NCBI GenBank assembly: GCA_965215345.1 | Contig: CBDCDL010000002.1 | Span: 186,001-250,000, forward strand | DNA length: 64,000 nt | Reading direction: 5' to 3' | Origin: CATQHW01 sp965215345 | GTDB taxonomy: Bacteria; Spirochaetota; Spirochaetia; SZUA-6; Bin103 | Shown here: in pieces, positions 1 through 7,480 of the stretch | Layout of the letters: each line of letters starts with the position of its first letter | How positions within the stretch are numbered: the stretch's first letter is position 1 | The notes under the pieces: generated by a model | The model's database searches: none | The model's input: the letters and a program-made list of their open reading frames with translations, nothing else | Told to the model about the DNA's origin: nothing | Made by a program: the position numbers and the translations under genes

Positions 1-1
1 G

Positions 2-49
2 AAGTCGAACGGGAGCATCGTCGCCGATCTCGATGAGCTTGAGCGATGA
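2..49 (+). CDS. C-terminal end of an upstream gene, cut by the window edge
   Basis: An open frame enters from the left edge and ends at the TGA at 47-49; its last residues read KSNGSIVADLDELER. The stop overlaps the next start codon as ATGA (46-49), the same coupling seen at many junctions in this window, which is the main reason to believe the frame is coded. Too little is visible to name it. The IVADLDEL stretch faintly recalls type I restriction specificity subunits, but this is not enough for a call. Confidence 0.4.
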   Translation, partial: KSNGSIVADLDELER

Positions 50-1005
50 ATCGGGACGGACTGTCCGATCTGATCCGCTCCGGTGAGAGCTCCGACGCCA
101 CGGACGAAGAGGAGGCCCGCCTTTACCAACAGTCGGGCCGGCTCCAGTATGACCGCAAGCCCGTACCCGGCACCTCGCTCGCCGACCTCGATCGGCGCCG
201 CCTCGTCAACTACCTCCGCGACCTGCGCCAGCAGGACTACCCCGAACTGGAGGACGGAGACGCCTGGATCCGGCTGCTCGTGAACACGGAAATCATGACC
301 GAGAGCCGCGGCCGCGCCATGGCGAGCGCCGCCGGCCTGCTCCTGTTCGGCGCGCGGCCCAATCGGTATCTGCCGCACTCGGGCGTCACCGCGACGGCAT
401 ACGCGGGCACCGAGAAGGACTACGACGCCAGGGAGCGGGCGACGGTGCGCGGGCCGGCGGTGTCGCTCGCGTTTCAGCGCACGGAAGCGGACGGATCGCG
501 CTATCCCAGGCAACCGCGCAGCTTCTCCGAGAGCAGCGAATTCACGGAGGGCGGCGTCATCGAGCGAACTCTCGACTTCGTACGCCGGAACACCTGCGTG
601 GAGGCCTGGATCGATGCGGGCGGGCGGCGGCAGGAGCGATGGGAGTACCCGCTGCAGGCGGTGCGGGAGGCGATCGTGAACGCGATCGCCCACCGTGACT
701 ACACGATAACCGTCAGCGACATCGAGCTCTCTCTGTATGCCGACCGCGTGGAGATCGTTTCTCCCGGCCGGCTGCCCAACACGGTCACCGTGGAGAAGAT
801 GCGCGCCGGCTACCGGGCCACGCGCAACGAGCTGGTGAAAGAGGTGCTGCGCGACTACCGGTACGTCGAAGCGACCGGTCTCGGGGTGCCGCGCAAGATC
901 GTGCGTGGCATGCGCGAGCACAACGGCACCGATCCGGACCTGATCGAGGAGGACGACCGCTTCACCGTCCGCTTGTGGAAGGCCCGCGCTCAGGCGACGC
1001 GGTAG
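46..1005 (+). CDS. AlbA_2/RecG-like ATP-binding protein with its central AlbA_2 domain missing
   Basis: This protein (319 aa) belongs to the family of putative DNA-binding regulators with an N-terminal AlbA_2 (Schlafen-fold) domain and a C-terminal GHKL-type ATPase region. The first 16 residues look like the usual family N-terminus (MNRDGLSDLIRSGESS). The text then jumps straight to the segment that normally follows the AlbA_2 domain (EEEARLYQQSGRL, about residues 21-33), so about 120 residues appear deleted in frame. The rest is intact: AGLLLFGARPNRYLP (about 97-111), the ATPase-like AVREAIVNAIAHRDYT (about 207-222) and the ATGLGVPRKI segment. The start is fixed by the ATGA overlap with the upstream frame. 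The last 16 bp overlap the convergent enolase-superfamily gene. Family assignment is firm; activity of the shortened form is unknown. Confidence 0.8.
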   Translation: MNRDGLSDLIRSGESSDATDEEEARLYQQSGRLQYDRKPVPGTSLADLDRRRLVNYLRDLRQQDYPELEDGDAWIRLLVNTEIMTESRGRAMASAAGLLLFGARPNRYLPHSGVTATAYAGTEKDYDARERATVRGPAVSLAFQRTEADGSRYPRQPRSFSESSEFTEGGVIERTLDFVRRNTCVEAWIDAGGRRQERWEYPLQAVREAIVNAIAHRDYTITVSDIELSLYADRVEIVSPGRLPNTVTVEKMRAGYRATRNELVKEVLRDYRYVEATGLGVPRKIVRGMREHNGTDPDLIEEDDRFTVRLWKARAQATR

Positions 1006-2108
1006 CGGTCGATCCGGGACTCGTCGATCTCGATCCCCAGGCCGGGACCCGACGGCACGCGCACCATGCCGTCGGCGTCGATGCCGATGGGCTCCGGGAT
1101 GATGCCGTGGAGCTGCTGGAAGCTCTCCACGGTGCGGTACGGCGGGTCCAGCATGTACTCCACGTACGGGCTGTTGGTCAGCGTCGCGCAGAGTTGCAGG
1201 TGGGCGGCCAGGCCGATGCCGCAGGCGCCGTGGTGCGGGACGAAACGGCGGCCGGCGAGCTCCGCGGCCGAGGCGATCTTGCGCATCTGCGACAGCGGCG
1301 CGCTGGCCGCGCAGTCGGGCTGCAGCACGTCGTACGCGCCGGCCTGGATCAGACGGGCGAAGGCGGCCGTGCCGCGGTCGCCCTCCCCGCCGGCGATCGC
1401 CAGCTCCGCCTCGCGCGTGAGACGGGCGATGGCCTCCACGTCGCCGCGCGGCAGCGGCTCCTCCAGCCAGCCGACGCCGAGCCGGTGCAGCTCGCGCGCC
1501 GTCTCCCGCGCTCGGCGGTAGTCCCAGGCCGGACGCGGCGAGCCGGGTCCGGCCCCGCCCGCCAGGTTGGCGTCGGCCAGGATGTCCATCGAGTCGCCGA
1601 CCCGCTCGCGGACCGCCCGCACCATGGCGATGTCCTCGGCCATGGTCGGCCGTGACGTGCGCAGCTTGATCGCCGTGAATCCTTCTTCCAGGTAGCGCGC
1701 CGCGTCATCGGCCAGCTCGGCGTCCGGTTTGCCGACCACCGGAGACACGTACGCCCGGATCCGGTCCCGGCAGATCCCCCACAGGCGCGCCAGCGGCTGG
1801 CCGGTCTCCTTGCCGAGCAGGTCGCACAAGGCCACGTCGACCGCCCACGCGGCCGCCGCCTCGATCGCGGGCGCGTGGGCCTGCAGCCAGGCGCTGTCGG
1901 CGCCGATCAGGGCCGGCGCCACTGCCTCCACCGCGTCGCGGGCATCGCCGCCCATCGCCCCGTAACCCACCGCTCCCTCCGCGCTGCGGATCCGCACCAG
2001 CGTCATCACCCGAGACCGCTCCAGAACCTGCGGCGGCGACCACGCCTTGCGGTACGGCCGGGGGTGCGGCAACTCGACGACGAAGAGGTCGACGGCGGTG
2101 ATCTTCAT
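990..2108 (-). CDS. Mandelate racemase/muconate lactonizing enzyme family protein (enolase superfamily)
   Basis: A probable cytoplasmic Mg-dependent acid-sugar dehydratase or epimerase of about 372 aa. Visible active-site landmarks in order are a basic site in TAIKLRTS (K-x-R instead of the common KxK), the metal ligands in ILADANL, in WLEEPL and in GGEGD, and a C-terminal PHHGACG that places a histidine where the family often has its general base. I chose the ATG at 2106-2108 (MKITAVDLFVV) because it starts the family's capping domain; the open frame extends 20 codons further upstream with no family resemblance. It is divergent from the Gfo/Idh/MocA gene (71 bp between starts) and overlaps the convergent upstream gene by 16 bp. 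The substrate is not readable from sequence; neighbours suggest a sugar acid. Confidence 0.85.
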   Translation of the reverse strand: MKITAVDLFVVELPHPRPYRKAWSPPQVLERSRVMTLVRIRSAEGAVGYGAMGGDARDAVEAVAPALIGADSAWLQAHAPAIEAAAAWAVDVALCDLLGKETGQPLARLWGICRDRIRAYVSPVVGKPDAELADDAARYLEEGFTAIKLRTSRPTMAEDIAMVRAVRERVGDSMDILADANLAGGAGPGSPRPAWDYRRARETARELHRLGVGWLEEPLPRGDVEAIARLTREAELAIAGGEGDRGTAAFARLIQAGAYDVLQPDCAASAPLSQMRKIASAAELAGRRFVPHHGACGIGLAAHLQLCATLTNSPYVEYMLDPPYRTVESFQQLHGIIPEPIGIDADGMVRVPSGPGLGIEIDESRIDRYRVA

Positions 2109-2179
2109 GGCGGCCCATGGTAGCCGACTGCGACCGCCGGTATAGTGCGCCGCGCAACGATGTCCCACGAAGGAGAAAG

Positions 2180-3262
2180 ATGACGATGGCTGCCAAGCAA
2201 GCGAGCGGCATGGACCACCGGCCGGCGGGCGAGTACCGGCGCGTGGTCGAGCGCGGCGAGTTTCCGATCGCGGCGATCCACATGGCTCACAACCACCTGC
2301 GCTCCATGTGCGCGGCCCTGGCCGGCGCCGGCGCCGAGGTGCGGGTCGTGTACGACAGCAACCCGGACAAGCTGGCGTTGCTCCGGGAGGACTTCCCGGA
2401 CGCGCGCGTGGCCGCCAGCGAGCAGGAGGTGCTCGACGACCCGGAGATCAAGCTGGTCGCCGCCGCGGCGGTGCCGTCGGAACGCGGCGCCGTCGGCGAG
2501 CGGGTGATGCGCGCCGGCAAGGACTACTTCACCGACAAGTGCCCGTTCACCACCCTGGCGCAGCTCGAATCGGCCCGCGCGGTGGCCGCCGAGACCGGCC
2601 GCAAGTTCATGGTCTACTACGGGGAGCGGCTCCACAATGATGCGATCATCCGCGCCGGCCAGCTCATCCACGACGGAGCGATCGGCCGGGTCGTGCACCT
2701 GGCCAGCTTCGGCCCGCACCGCCTTGAGGCGCACAACCGGCCCGACTGGTTCTTCCGCAGGAAGCGGTACGGGGGGATCATCTGCGACCTGGGATCCCAC
2801 CAGGCGGAGAAGTTTCTGCACTTCGCCGGGTCCGAAGGGGCGCGCGTCCTTTCGAGCTCGGTGGCCAACTACGGCAATCCGGAGTACCCGGAGCTGGAGG
2901 ACTTCGGCCAGACCACCATGGCCGTCGACGGCGCCACCTGCTACTTCCGCGTCGACTGGTTCACCCCCGACGGCCTGCGTTCCTGGGGCGACGCGCGCAC
3001 GTTCGTGATGGGCACCGAGGGATACCTGGAGGTGCGCGCGCACGTGGACGTGGCGCGCGGCGACGGGCCGGTGCTGAACCTGGTGGACGGCCAGGGCGAA
3101 CGCACCGTGGAAGTGGCCGCCAGTGGCTTTCCGTTCTTCGGCGACCTGATCCTGGACTGCCTGGAACGGACCGAGAACGCGATGACTCAGGAACACGCGT
3201 TCCTGGCTGCCGAGCTGTCCCTGCGGGCTCAGGCCGAGGCGGAGGTGCTCACGCCGGCCTGA
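2180..3262 (+). CDS. Gfo/Idh/MocA family NAD(P)-dependent oxidoreductase
   Basis: Predicted sugar or cyclitol dehydrogenase of about 360 aa with an N-terminal Rossmann-like half and a C-terminal alpha/beta substrate half. The family's central lysine region reads GKDYFTDKCPF, where EKP is usual, and is followed by GRKFMVYYGERLHNDA and by GGIICDLGSHQAEKF, the conserved D-x-G-x-H segment with the catalytic histidine. A Shine-Dalgarno AAGGAG at 2170-2175 precedes both ATG 2180 and ATG 2186; I list the first, but the second has better spacing. The glycine-rich NAD loop at the N-terminus (AAIHMAHNH) is atypical: GxGxxG is not recognisable. The gene is divergent from the enolase-superfamily gene and probably belongs to the same sugar-acid pathway. 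Confidence 0.85.
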   Translation: MTMAAKQASGMDHRPAGEYRRVVERGEFPIAAIHMAHNHLRSMCAALAGAGAEVRVVYDSNPDKLALLREDFPDARVAASEQEVLDDPEIKLVAAAAVPSERGAVGERVMRAGKDYFTDKCPFTTLAQLESARAVAAETGRKFMVYYGERLHNDAIIRAGQLIHDGAIGRVVHLASFGPHRLEAHNRPDWFFRRKRYGGIICDLGSHQAEKFLHFAGSEGARVLSSSVANYGNPEYPELEDFGQTTMAVDGATCYFRVDWFTPDGLRSWGDARTFVMGTEGYLEVRAHVDVARGDGPVLNLVDGQGERTVEVAASGFPFFGDLILDCLERTENAMTQEHAFLAAELSLRAQAEAEVLTPA

Positions 3263-3271
3263 CGGATCGCC

Positions 3272-3347
3272 GGCCGGGTCGGTTCAGGCCGGCCGGGTCG
3301 GTTCAGGCTGGCCGGGTCGGTTCAGGCTGGCCGGGTCGGTTCAGGCT
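3272..3347. repeat. Four tandem copies of a 19-bp unit between convergent genes
   Basis: The unit GGCCGGGTCGGTTCAGGCT occurs four times head to tail at 3272-3290, 3291-3309, 3310-3328 and 3329-3347; only the last base of the first copy differs. The array fills the gap between two convergent genes, and the stop codon of the minus-strand dehydrogenase (3341-3343) lies inside the fourth copy. It probably arose by replication slippage. No coding role is seen. Confidence 0.95.
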
Positions 3348-4312
3348 GGTTTGCGTGGGTCGTTGATCGCCGCCTCGGGCACCCCGCCTTCCAGGGCGGT
3401 GCGCACGCGCTCGGCCACCTTGGTCTTCAACTCGACCACCGACTCCTCCGTATAGTAGGCGTGGTGATCGGAGAGGATGACCGTGTCCAGCTCGCGCAGC
3501 GGGCTGTCGGCGGCCGGCGGCTCCGTCTCGAACACGTCCAGCGCGGCGTAGCCGACGCGGCCGGCGCGCAGCGCATCGGCCAGCGCGTGCTCGTCGATGA
3601 TCCCGCCGCGTGCGGTGTTGACGATGATGGCCGTCGGTTTCATCCGCGCCAGCCGCGCCCGGCCGATCATGCCCCGAGTCTCCGCCGTCAGCGGGGTGTG
3701 GATGGACACGTAGTCGGATGCCGTCAGCAGTTCTTCGACGCCCGCCGGCTCCGCGCCGGCGGCCCGCATCTCGGCGGCGTCCACGTACGGATCGTGCGCC
3801 AGCACCCGAGCCAGACCCAGCCCGGACAGCTTGCGGTGCACCGCGCGCGCGATCAGCCCGTAGCCCAGCAGGCCGAAGGTCTTGCCGCGGATGCGGTAGG
3901 ACGGGCGGTTGCGCGGAAACCCCCAGCCGCCGTCGCGAATGCCGCGGTCGGTGTACGGGATCTTGCGGACGCAGCCCAGGAACAGGGCCAGCGCGTGGTC
4001 GGACACGTCCTCGATGCCGTAGTCCGGCACGCGCGCGACCCAGATGCCGCGCTCGGTGGCCGCGTCGATGTCCACGTTGTCGTAGCCGACACCGTAGCGG
4101 CAGATGATCCTGCAGCGCCGCATCCCCTCGATGATCCACCGCGGGATCGGCTCCAGGTTGACGATCACGGCGTCGGCGTCGCGGCAGGCCGCGGCGATAT
4201 CGGCGGGATCGGTGGACCGCTCCACCTCGATGGTCGCGATCGGCGCCAGGACCGCCCGCTCCTGCTCATGTGCCTCGAACCGGTCGTCGATGACGGCCAC
4301 CCGATACTTCAA
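3341..4312 (-). CDS. D-isomer-specific 2-hydroxyacid dehydrogenase (CtBP-like)
   Basis: NAD-dependent 2-hydroxyacid/2-ketoacid oxidoreductase, 323 aa, the usual family length. The nucleotide-binding loop reads FGLLGYGLIARAV (GxGxxA rather than GxGxxG). The catalytic triad is present: Arg in NTARGGIIDE, Glu in FETEPP and His in LSDHHAYYTEE. The VPDYGIEDVSDHALAL segment is typical of CtBP-like members. The start codon is TTG at 4310-4312, chosen because MKYRVAVIDD begins the first beta strand. Its 3' end runs into the 19-bp tandem array. It lies beside an enolase-superfamily enzyme and a Gfo/Idh/MocA dehydrogenase, which fits a sugar-acid or hydroxyacid pathway. It is divergent from the ferritin gene (62 bp). 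Confidence 0.88.
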   Translation of the reverse strand: MKYRVAVIDDRFEAHEQERAVLAPIATIEVERSTDPADIAAACRDADAVIVNLEPIPRWIIEGMRRCRIICRYGVGYDNVDIDAATERGIWVARVPDYGIEDVSDHALALFLGCVRKIPYTDRGIRDGGWGFPRNRPSYRIRGKTFGLLGYGLIARAVHRKLSGLGLARVLAHDPYVDAAEMRAAGAEPAGVEELLTASDYVSIHTPLTAETRGMIGRARLARMKPTAIIVNTARGGIIDEHALADALRAGRVGYAALDVFETEPPAADSPLRELDTVILSDHHAYYTEESVVELKTKVAERVRTALEGGVPEAAINDPRKPA

Positions 4313-4374
4313 TCCGGTCCCCCGCCGCGCACGCTAGCATGGCCGCCGGGCACCATCAACGGTATCTTTCCTGC

Positions 4375-4887
4375 ATGCTGACGGAGAAAATGAGCCTTGC
4401 ACTGAACGACCAGCTCAACGCGGAGTTCGCCTCCTCGTACACGTACCTGAACCTTGCCGCGCACTTCGGCGCGCAGAGCCTGCCGGGGCTCGCCCATTGG
4501 TTTCGTACCCATGCCGAGGAGGAACGCGCGCACGCGATGAAGCTCCTCGACTACATCCTGGCACGCGGCGGCACGGTCATGCTCGCTGCGGTCCCGGCTC
4601 CGCCGGCGCCGGCAGCATCTCCGCGCGAAGCATTCGCCGATGCGTTCCGCGAGGAATCCGAGGTGTCCGACGCGATCGACAAGCTGGTGGGGGTGGCGGT
4701 GGCGGAGAAGGACCGCGCCACCCAGGTATTCCTGGACTGGTTCGTGACCGAGCAGGTCGAAGAGGAAGCGCTGTTCAGCGAGCTGCTCACGCAGATCAAC
4801 CGGATCGGCGACTCGGAAGTGGGGCTGTTCGTGTTCGACCAGAAGCTCGCCGAGCGCACGCCCGACGCCTCCGGCACGGGGAGCTGA
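4375..4887 (+). CDS. ftnA: Bacterial non-heme ferritin
   Basis: Iron-storage protein of 170 aa that assembles as a 24-mer and oxidises Fe(II). The ferroxidase ligands are visible in the four-helix bundle: Glu17 in LNAEFASSY, Glu49/Glu50 and His53 in HAEEERAHA, and Glu residues in EQVEEEALF. I start at ATG 4375 (MLTEKMSLALNDQLNAE), which matches the family N-terminus; an upstream in-frame ATG at 4339 would add 12 unlike residues. The 62-bp divergent gap should hold the promoter; I could not pick out a clear Fur box. The downstream gene follows after 5 bp. Confidence 0.9.
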   Translation: MLTEKMSLALNDQLNAEFASSYTYLNLAAHFGAQSLPGLAHWFRTHAEEERAHAMKLLDYILARGGTVMLAAVPAPPAPAASPREAFADAFREESEVSDAIDKLVGVAVAEKDRATQVFLDWFVTEQVEEEALFSELLTQINRIGDSEVGLFVFDQKLAERTPDASGTGS

Positions 4888-4892
4888 CGCGC

Positions 4893-5663
4893 GTGTGCCG
4901 ACCACGGTTCGTTCCGCCGGCGATCCGGACGGTCGCCGTGGTCCTGGTGTGCGCGCTCGCCGGCACGCCGTCCGCCGTCGCTCAGTCCTCTGCCGCGGCG
5001 ACGCCCCCCGAGTACGGCTACGGCACCATTCCCTTCGGCGCCACCGCACGCGAGGTGCTGGGGGATCTGAGCGGCGCCACGATCGATACCGACGACGGGG
5101 GTGCGGCGCAGTTCATCGGCCACTACGAGGTGCTGCGCGACCTCTTCACCGCCGGCGCGTATCCGAACCTGCTCGGCGCCCATGAGCTCAACACCGAGAT
5201 CACGCGCATGTACCGGGTCAGCCACCGCACGTGGAAGAACGTGGTCGCCCTGGAGCTGTACTTCTTCAGGCACCTCGATGCGCCCGATCAACCCGACTCC
5301 TACCGGCTGTTCATGGCGCGCAAGACGCTGAACACCTCCGGCGCCGGCAGCCACCGGGCCGTGTCGGAAGGGCTGGAAGAGACGATCAGCGACGTCCTGG
5401 AGCTGACCGCCGACAGCTACGAGGTGGGGTACCAGCCGTTCGGCCAACTGTTCGCCCTGGCGGCCCGGATAGCGATCTGGGAAGCGCCGGACGTCGACGT
5501 GTTTCTCATGGTCTTCCAGAACATTCTGGTGTCCAGCAATGCGGACATCGTGTACCGCGACCGCGAGCTGTGGGAGCAGTACGTCGATGCGGCACGCCGG
5601 CAGCGGGACGCCGAGGAAGAAGAGGACTCCGAAAAGGCGCGCTCGGTGGGCAGCAGCTTCTGA
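4893..5663 (+). CDS. Exported protein of unknown function
   Basis: A 256-aa product with a clear Sec signal peptide: short basic start (MCRPRFVPPAIR), hydrophobic core (TVAVVLVCALAGT) and an AVA|Q cleavage site near residue 31, so it should reach the periplasm. I chose GTG 4893 because it is just upstream of the signal peptide and 5 bp after the ferritin stop. The mature part is acidic and mostly helical by appearance, with LELYFFRHLD and a charged C-terminus rich in Glu and Arg. I recognise no domain. Close spacing suggests cotranscription with the ferritin gene. Its end is 53 bp from the glycosyltransferase start. Confidence 0.65.
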   Translation: MCRPRFVPPAIRTVAVVLVCALAGTPSAVAQSSAAATPPEYGYGTIPFGATAREVLGDLSGATIDTDDGGAAQFIGHYEVLRDLFTAGAYPNLLGAHELNTEITRMYRVSHRTWKNVVALELYFFRHLDAPDQPDSYRLFMARKTLNTSGAGSHRAVSEGLEETISDVLELTADSYEVGYQPFGQLFALAARIAIWEAPDVDVFLMVFQNILVSSNADIVYRDRELWEQYVDAARRQRDAEEEEDSEKARSVGSSF

Positions 5664-5716
5664 GCACGGCGCACCGCAGCGCCTCGGCTCGTCTGCCTGA
5701 CTGCCGTCGAACCCGC

Positions 5717-7210
5717 ATGATCGATCTCGAGGTCGTCCACTATCACCTGCTGCCGGGCGGGGTCACCAGCGTCATCCGCGACGGTCTGCGGGCGATCCTC
5801 GAACACCGGCCGGGCCTGCTGCGCTCGATCCGTCTCATCGCCGGACGCCCCGACGGCATGGAGGCGCTGCGTCGCTCGCTGCATGCGACCGCGGTGGACG
5901 CAGGCGCAGGCACCGTGGTGCGGGCCACGGTCGACCCGCTCCTGGATTACGGCCGCCGCTCCGCGAACCCGGAGGACTGGAGCTTTGCCGCGGTCAGCGG
6001 CCCGGATACGATCTGGTGGATCCACAACCATCACGTGGGTAAGAACGTCCCGTTCACCCGGGCGTTGCTGCGCGGCGCGGCACGCGGCGATACGCGCGTC
6101 CTGCTGCAGATCCACGACTTCCCGGAGTGCGGCAGGATCGAGGGATACCAGCAGGTACGCGCTGCCGTAGGGACCGAGCTGTATCCGTTCGGACCCCATC
6201 TTCGCTACGCGGTCATCAACCGCCGCGACCACACGGCGCTGGCCGCCGCGGGTATCCCGCACGGGTACCTGCACCTGCTGTGGAACCCCGTTGCGCCCAG
6301 TCCGGTCGAAGTCGGAAGCGCGAGCACGGCGCCGTTGATGCCGGGCGGCCGCCGCCTCTGGCTCTATCCGGTGCGCATCCGCCGGCGCAAGAACGTGCTG
6401 GAGGCGGGACTGCTGGCGCGGATGGCCGGTCGCGCGGCAGTGGGAGTCACCCTGCCGGCGAGCTCGGCGGCGGAGGCCTCCTACCATCGCCAGGCGGGCG
6501 CCCTGTTTCGCGACGGCACGCTGCCCGGCCGGGTCGGATTCGGCGGCCAGCCCCGCTTTCGCGACCGGTCGCTCGGCGCGCTCGCAGCCGGCGCCGACGC
6601 GGTCGTCTCCAGCTCCATCGAGGAGGGCTTCGGCTACCAGTTTCTGCATGCCCGCCAGTGGGGTCTGCCCCTGATCGCCCGCGACATCGACGCGATCGAC
6701 GGGTTTCGTGACCTGCTGCATCCCCCGGCGACCGTGCTCTACGACCGGCTCCAGTGTCCGCTGACCCGCGCCGACCGCCTGCACCTGAGCGGCCGCTATC
6801 GCGCGCGCCTGAAGCGCCTGCGGCCGTACGTACCGCAGGCGACCCTGGACGAGGTCGCCGACCATGTGGCTGCCGGCACCGGCGGGCCGCTGGTCGACTA
6901 CTCGTACCTCAGCGTCGAGCTGCAACAGGCGGTCGCCGTTCGCTGCACGTGCGACACGGAGCTGCGCCGTCACCGTGCCGCCAACGCCGACCTGATCGAG
7001 CGGGTACGAGCGGTGCGTCCGCCGCATGCCCCGGACCGTGCTGACGACCTGCTGGAGCGGCGGTTCGGCACAGCCGCGTTCGCTGCGCGGGCCGCGGAGG
7101 CGCTGTCGTGGCAGCCGGCGGCCGGCGGCGAAGGCATGGCGGATGCCGCTTCGGTGGCTGCACGGTTCGCCGCCGCGCCGTATCAGCGCCTGCTGCTCGA
7201 CCCGCTGTGA
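5717..7210 (+). CDS. GT-B type glycosyltransferase
   Basis: A 497-aa cytoplasmic glycosyltransferase of the GT-B fold. The N-terminus VHYHLLPGGVTSVI is the acceptor-side glycine loop of GT4-like enzymes. Near residues 288-320 there is SSSIEEGFGYQFLHARQWG, the donor-binding segment; the second Glu of the usual E-x7-E is not present, so the donor contact differs. The start ATG at 5717 begins the first strand; a longer frame extends upstream but has shadow-type composition. It lies before glucosyl-3-phosphoglycerate synthase, so it may add a second sugar to glucosylglycerate (as MggA-type enzymes do), or make another glucoside. That role is inference from context. Confidence 0.7.
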   Translation: MIDLEVVHYHLLPGGVTSVIRDGLRAILEHRPGLLRSIRLIAGRPDGMEALRRSLHATAVDAGAGTVVRATVDPLLDYGRRSANPEDWSFAAVSGPDTIWWIHNHHVGKNVPFTRALLRGAARGDTRVLLQIHDFPECGRIEGYQQVRAAVGTELYPFGPHLRYAVINRRDHTALAAAGIPHGYLHLLWNPVAPSPVEVGSASTAPLMPGGRRLWLYPVRIRRRKNVLEAGLLARMAGRAAVGVTLPASSAAEASYHRQAGALFRDGTLPGRVGFGGQPRFRDRSLGALAAGADAVVSSSIEEGFGYQFLHARQWGLPLIARDIDAIDGFRDLLHPPATVLYDRLQCPLTRADRLHLSGRYRARLKRLRPYVPQATLDEVADHVAAGTGGPLVDYSYLSVELQQAVAVRCTCDTELRRHRAANADLIERVRAVRPPHAPDRADDLLERRFGTAAFAARAAEALSWQPAAGGEGMADAASVAARFAAAPYQRLLLDPL

Positions 7211-7261
7211 GGCGCGTGCTTTGGGGTCCGCAACGCATCGCGCTACCTTCATCGTGACCTG

Positions 7262-7480
7262 ATGGCTGCCCTACCGCCATTCGAGCTCATCCTGGGCCGG
7301 CTGCCGTCGCTGCGAGAGCAGGTCGCCGCCCAGCGCGGCGAGCACGTCGAGCGTGAGCTCGTCGCCCGGCGCCATCCCGGCGAAGCGAACGAGACGGCCT
7401 TCGTCGAGCCGATGGCGACCGGGCTCACGCAGCTCACAGGCATCCTGCCGGCCATCGACGGGGGCTCCCGTGTCGACTGA
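7262..7480 (+). CDS. Possible small protein overlapping the gpgS start
   Basis: A 72-aa frame begins at ATG 7262 and ends at 7480, overlapping the GTG start of gpgS by 11 bp. It lies in the only sizeable gap (7211-7469) between the glycosyltransferase and gpgS. The composition is acidic-amphipathic with no cysteine pairs, signal peptide or membrane segment, and I recognise no family. The overlap and same-strand placement argue mildly for a real coupled gene. If it is not coded, this 259-bp gap holds nothing else I can identify. Confidence 0.3.
   Translation: MAALPPFELILGRLPSLREQVAAQRGEHVERELVARRHPGEANETAFVEPMATGLTQLTGILPAIDGGSRVD

Noticed and set aside
3272..3347. CRISPR-like array
   Set aside because: The 19-bp units are head to tail with no spacers, so this is a simple tandem repeat.
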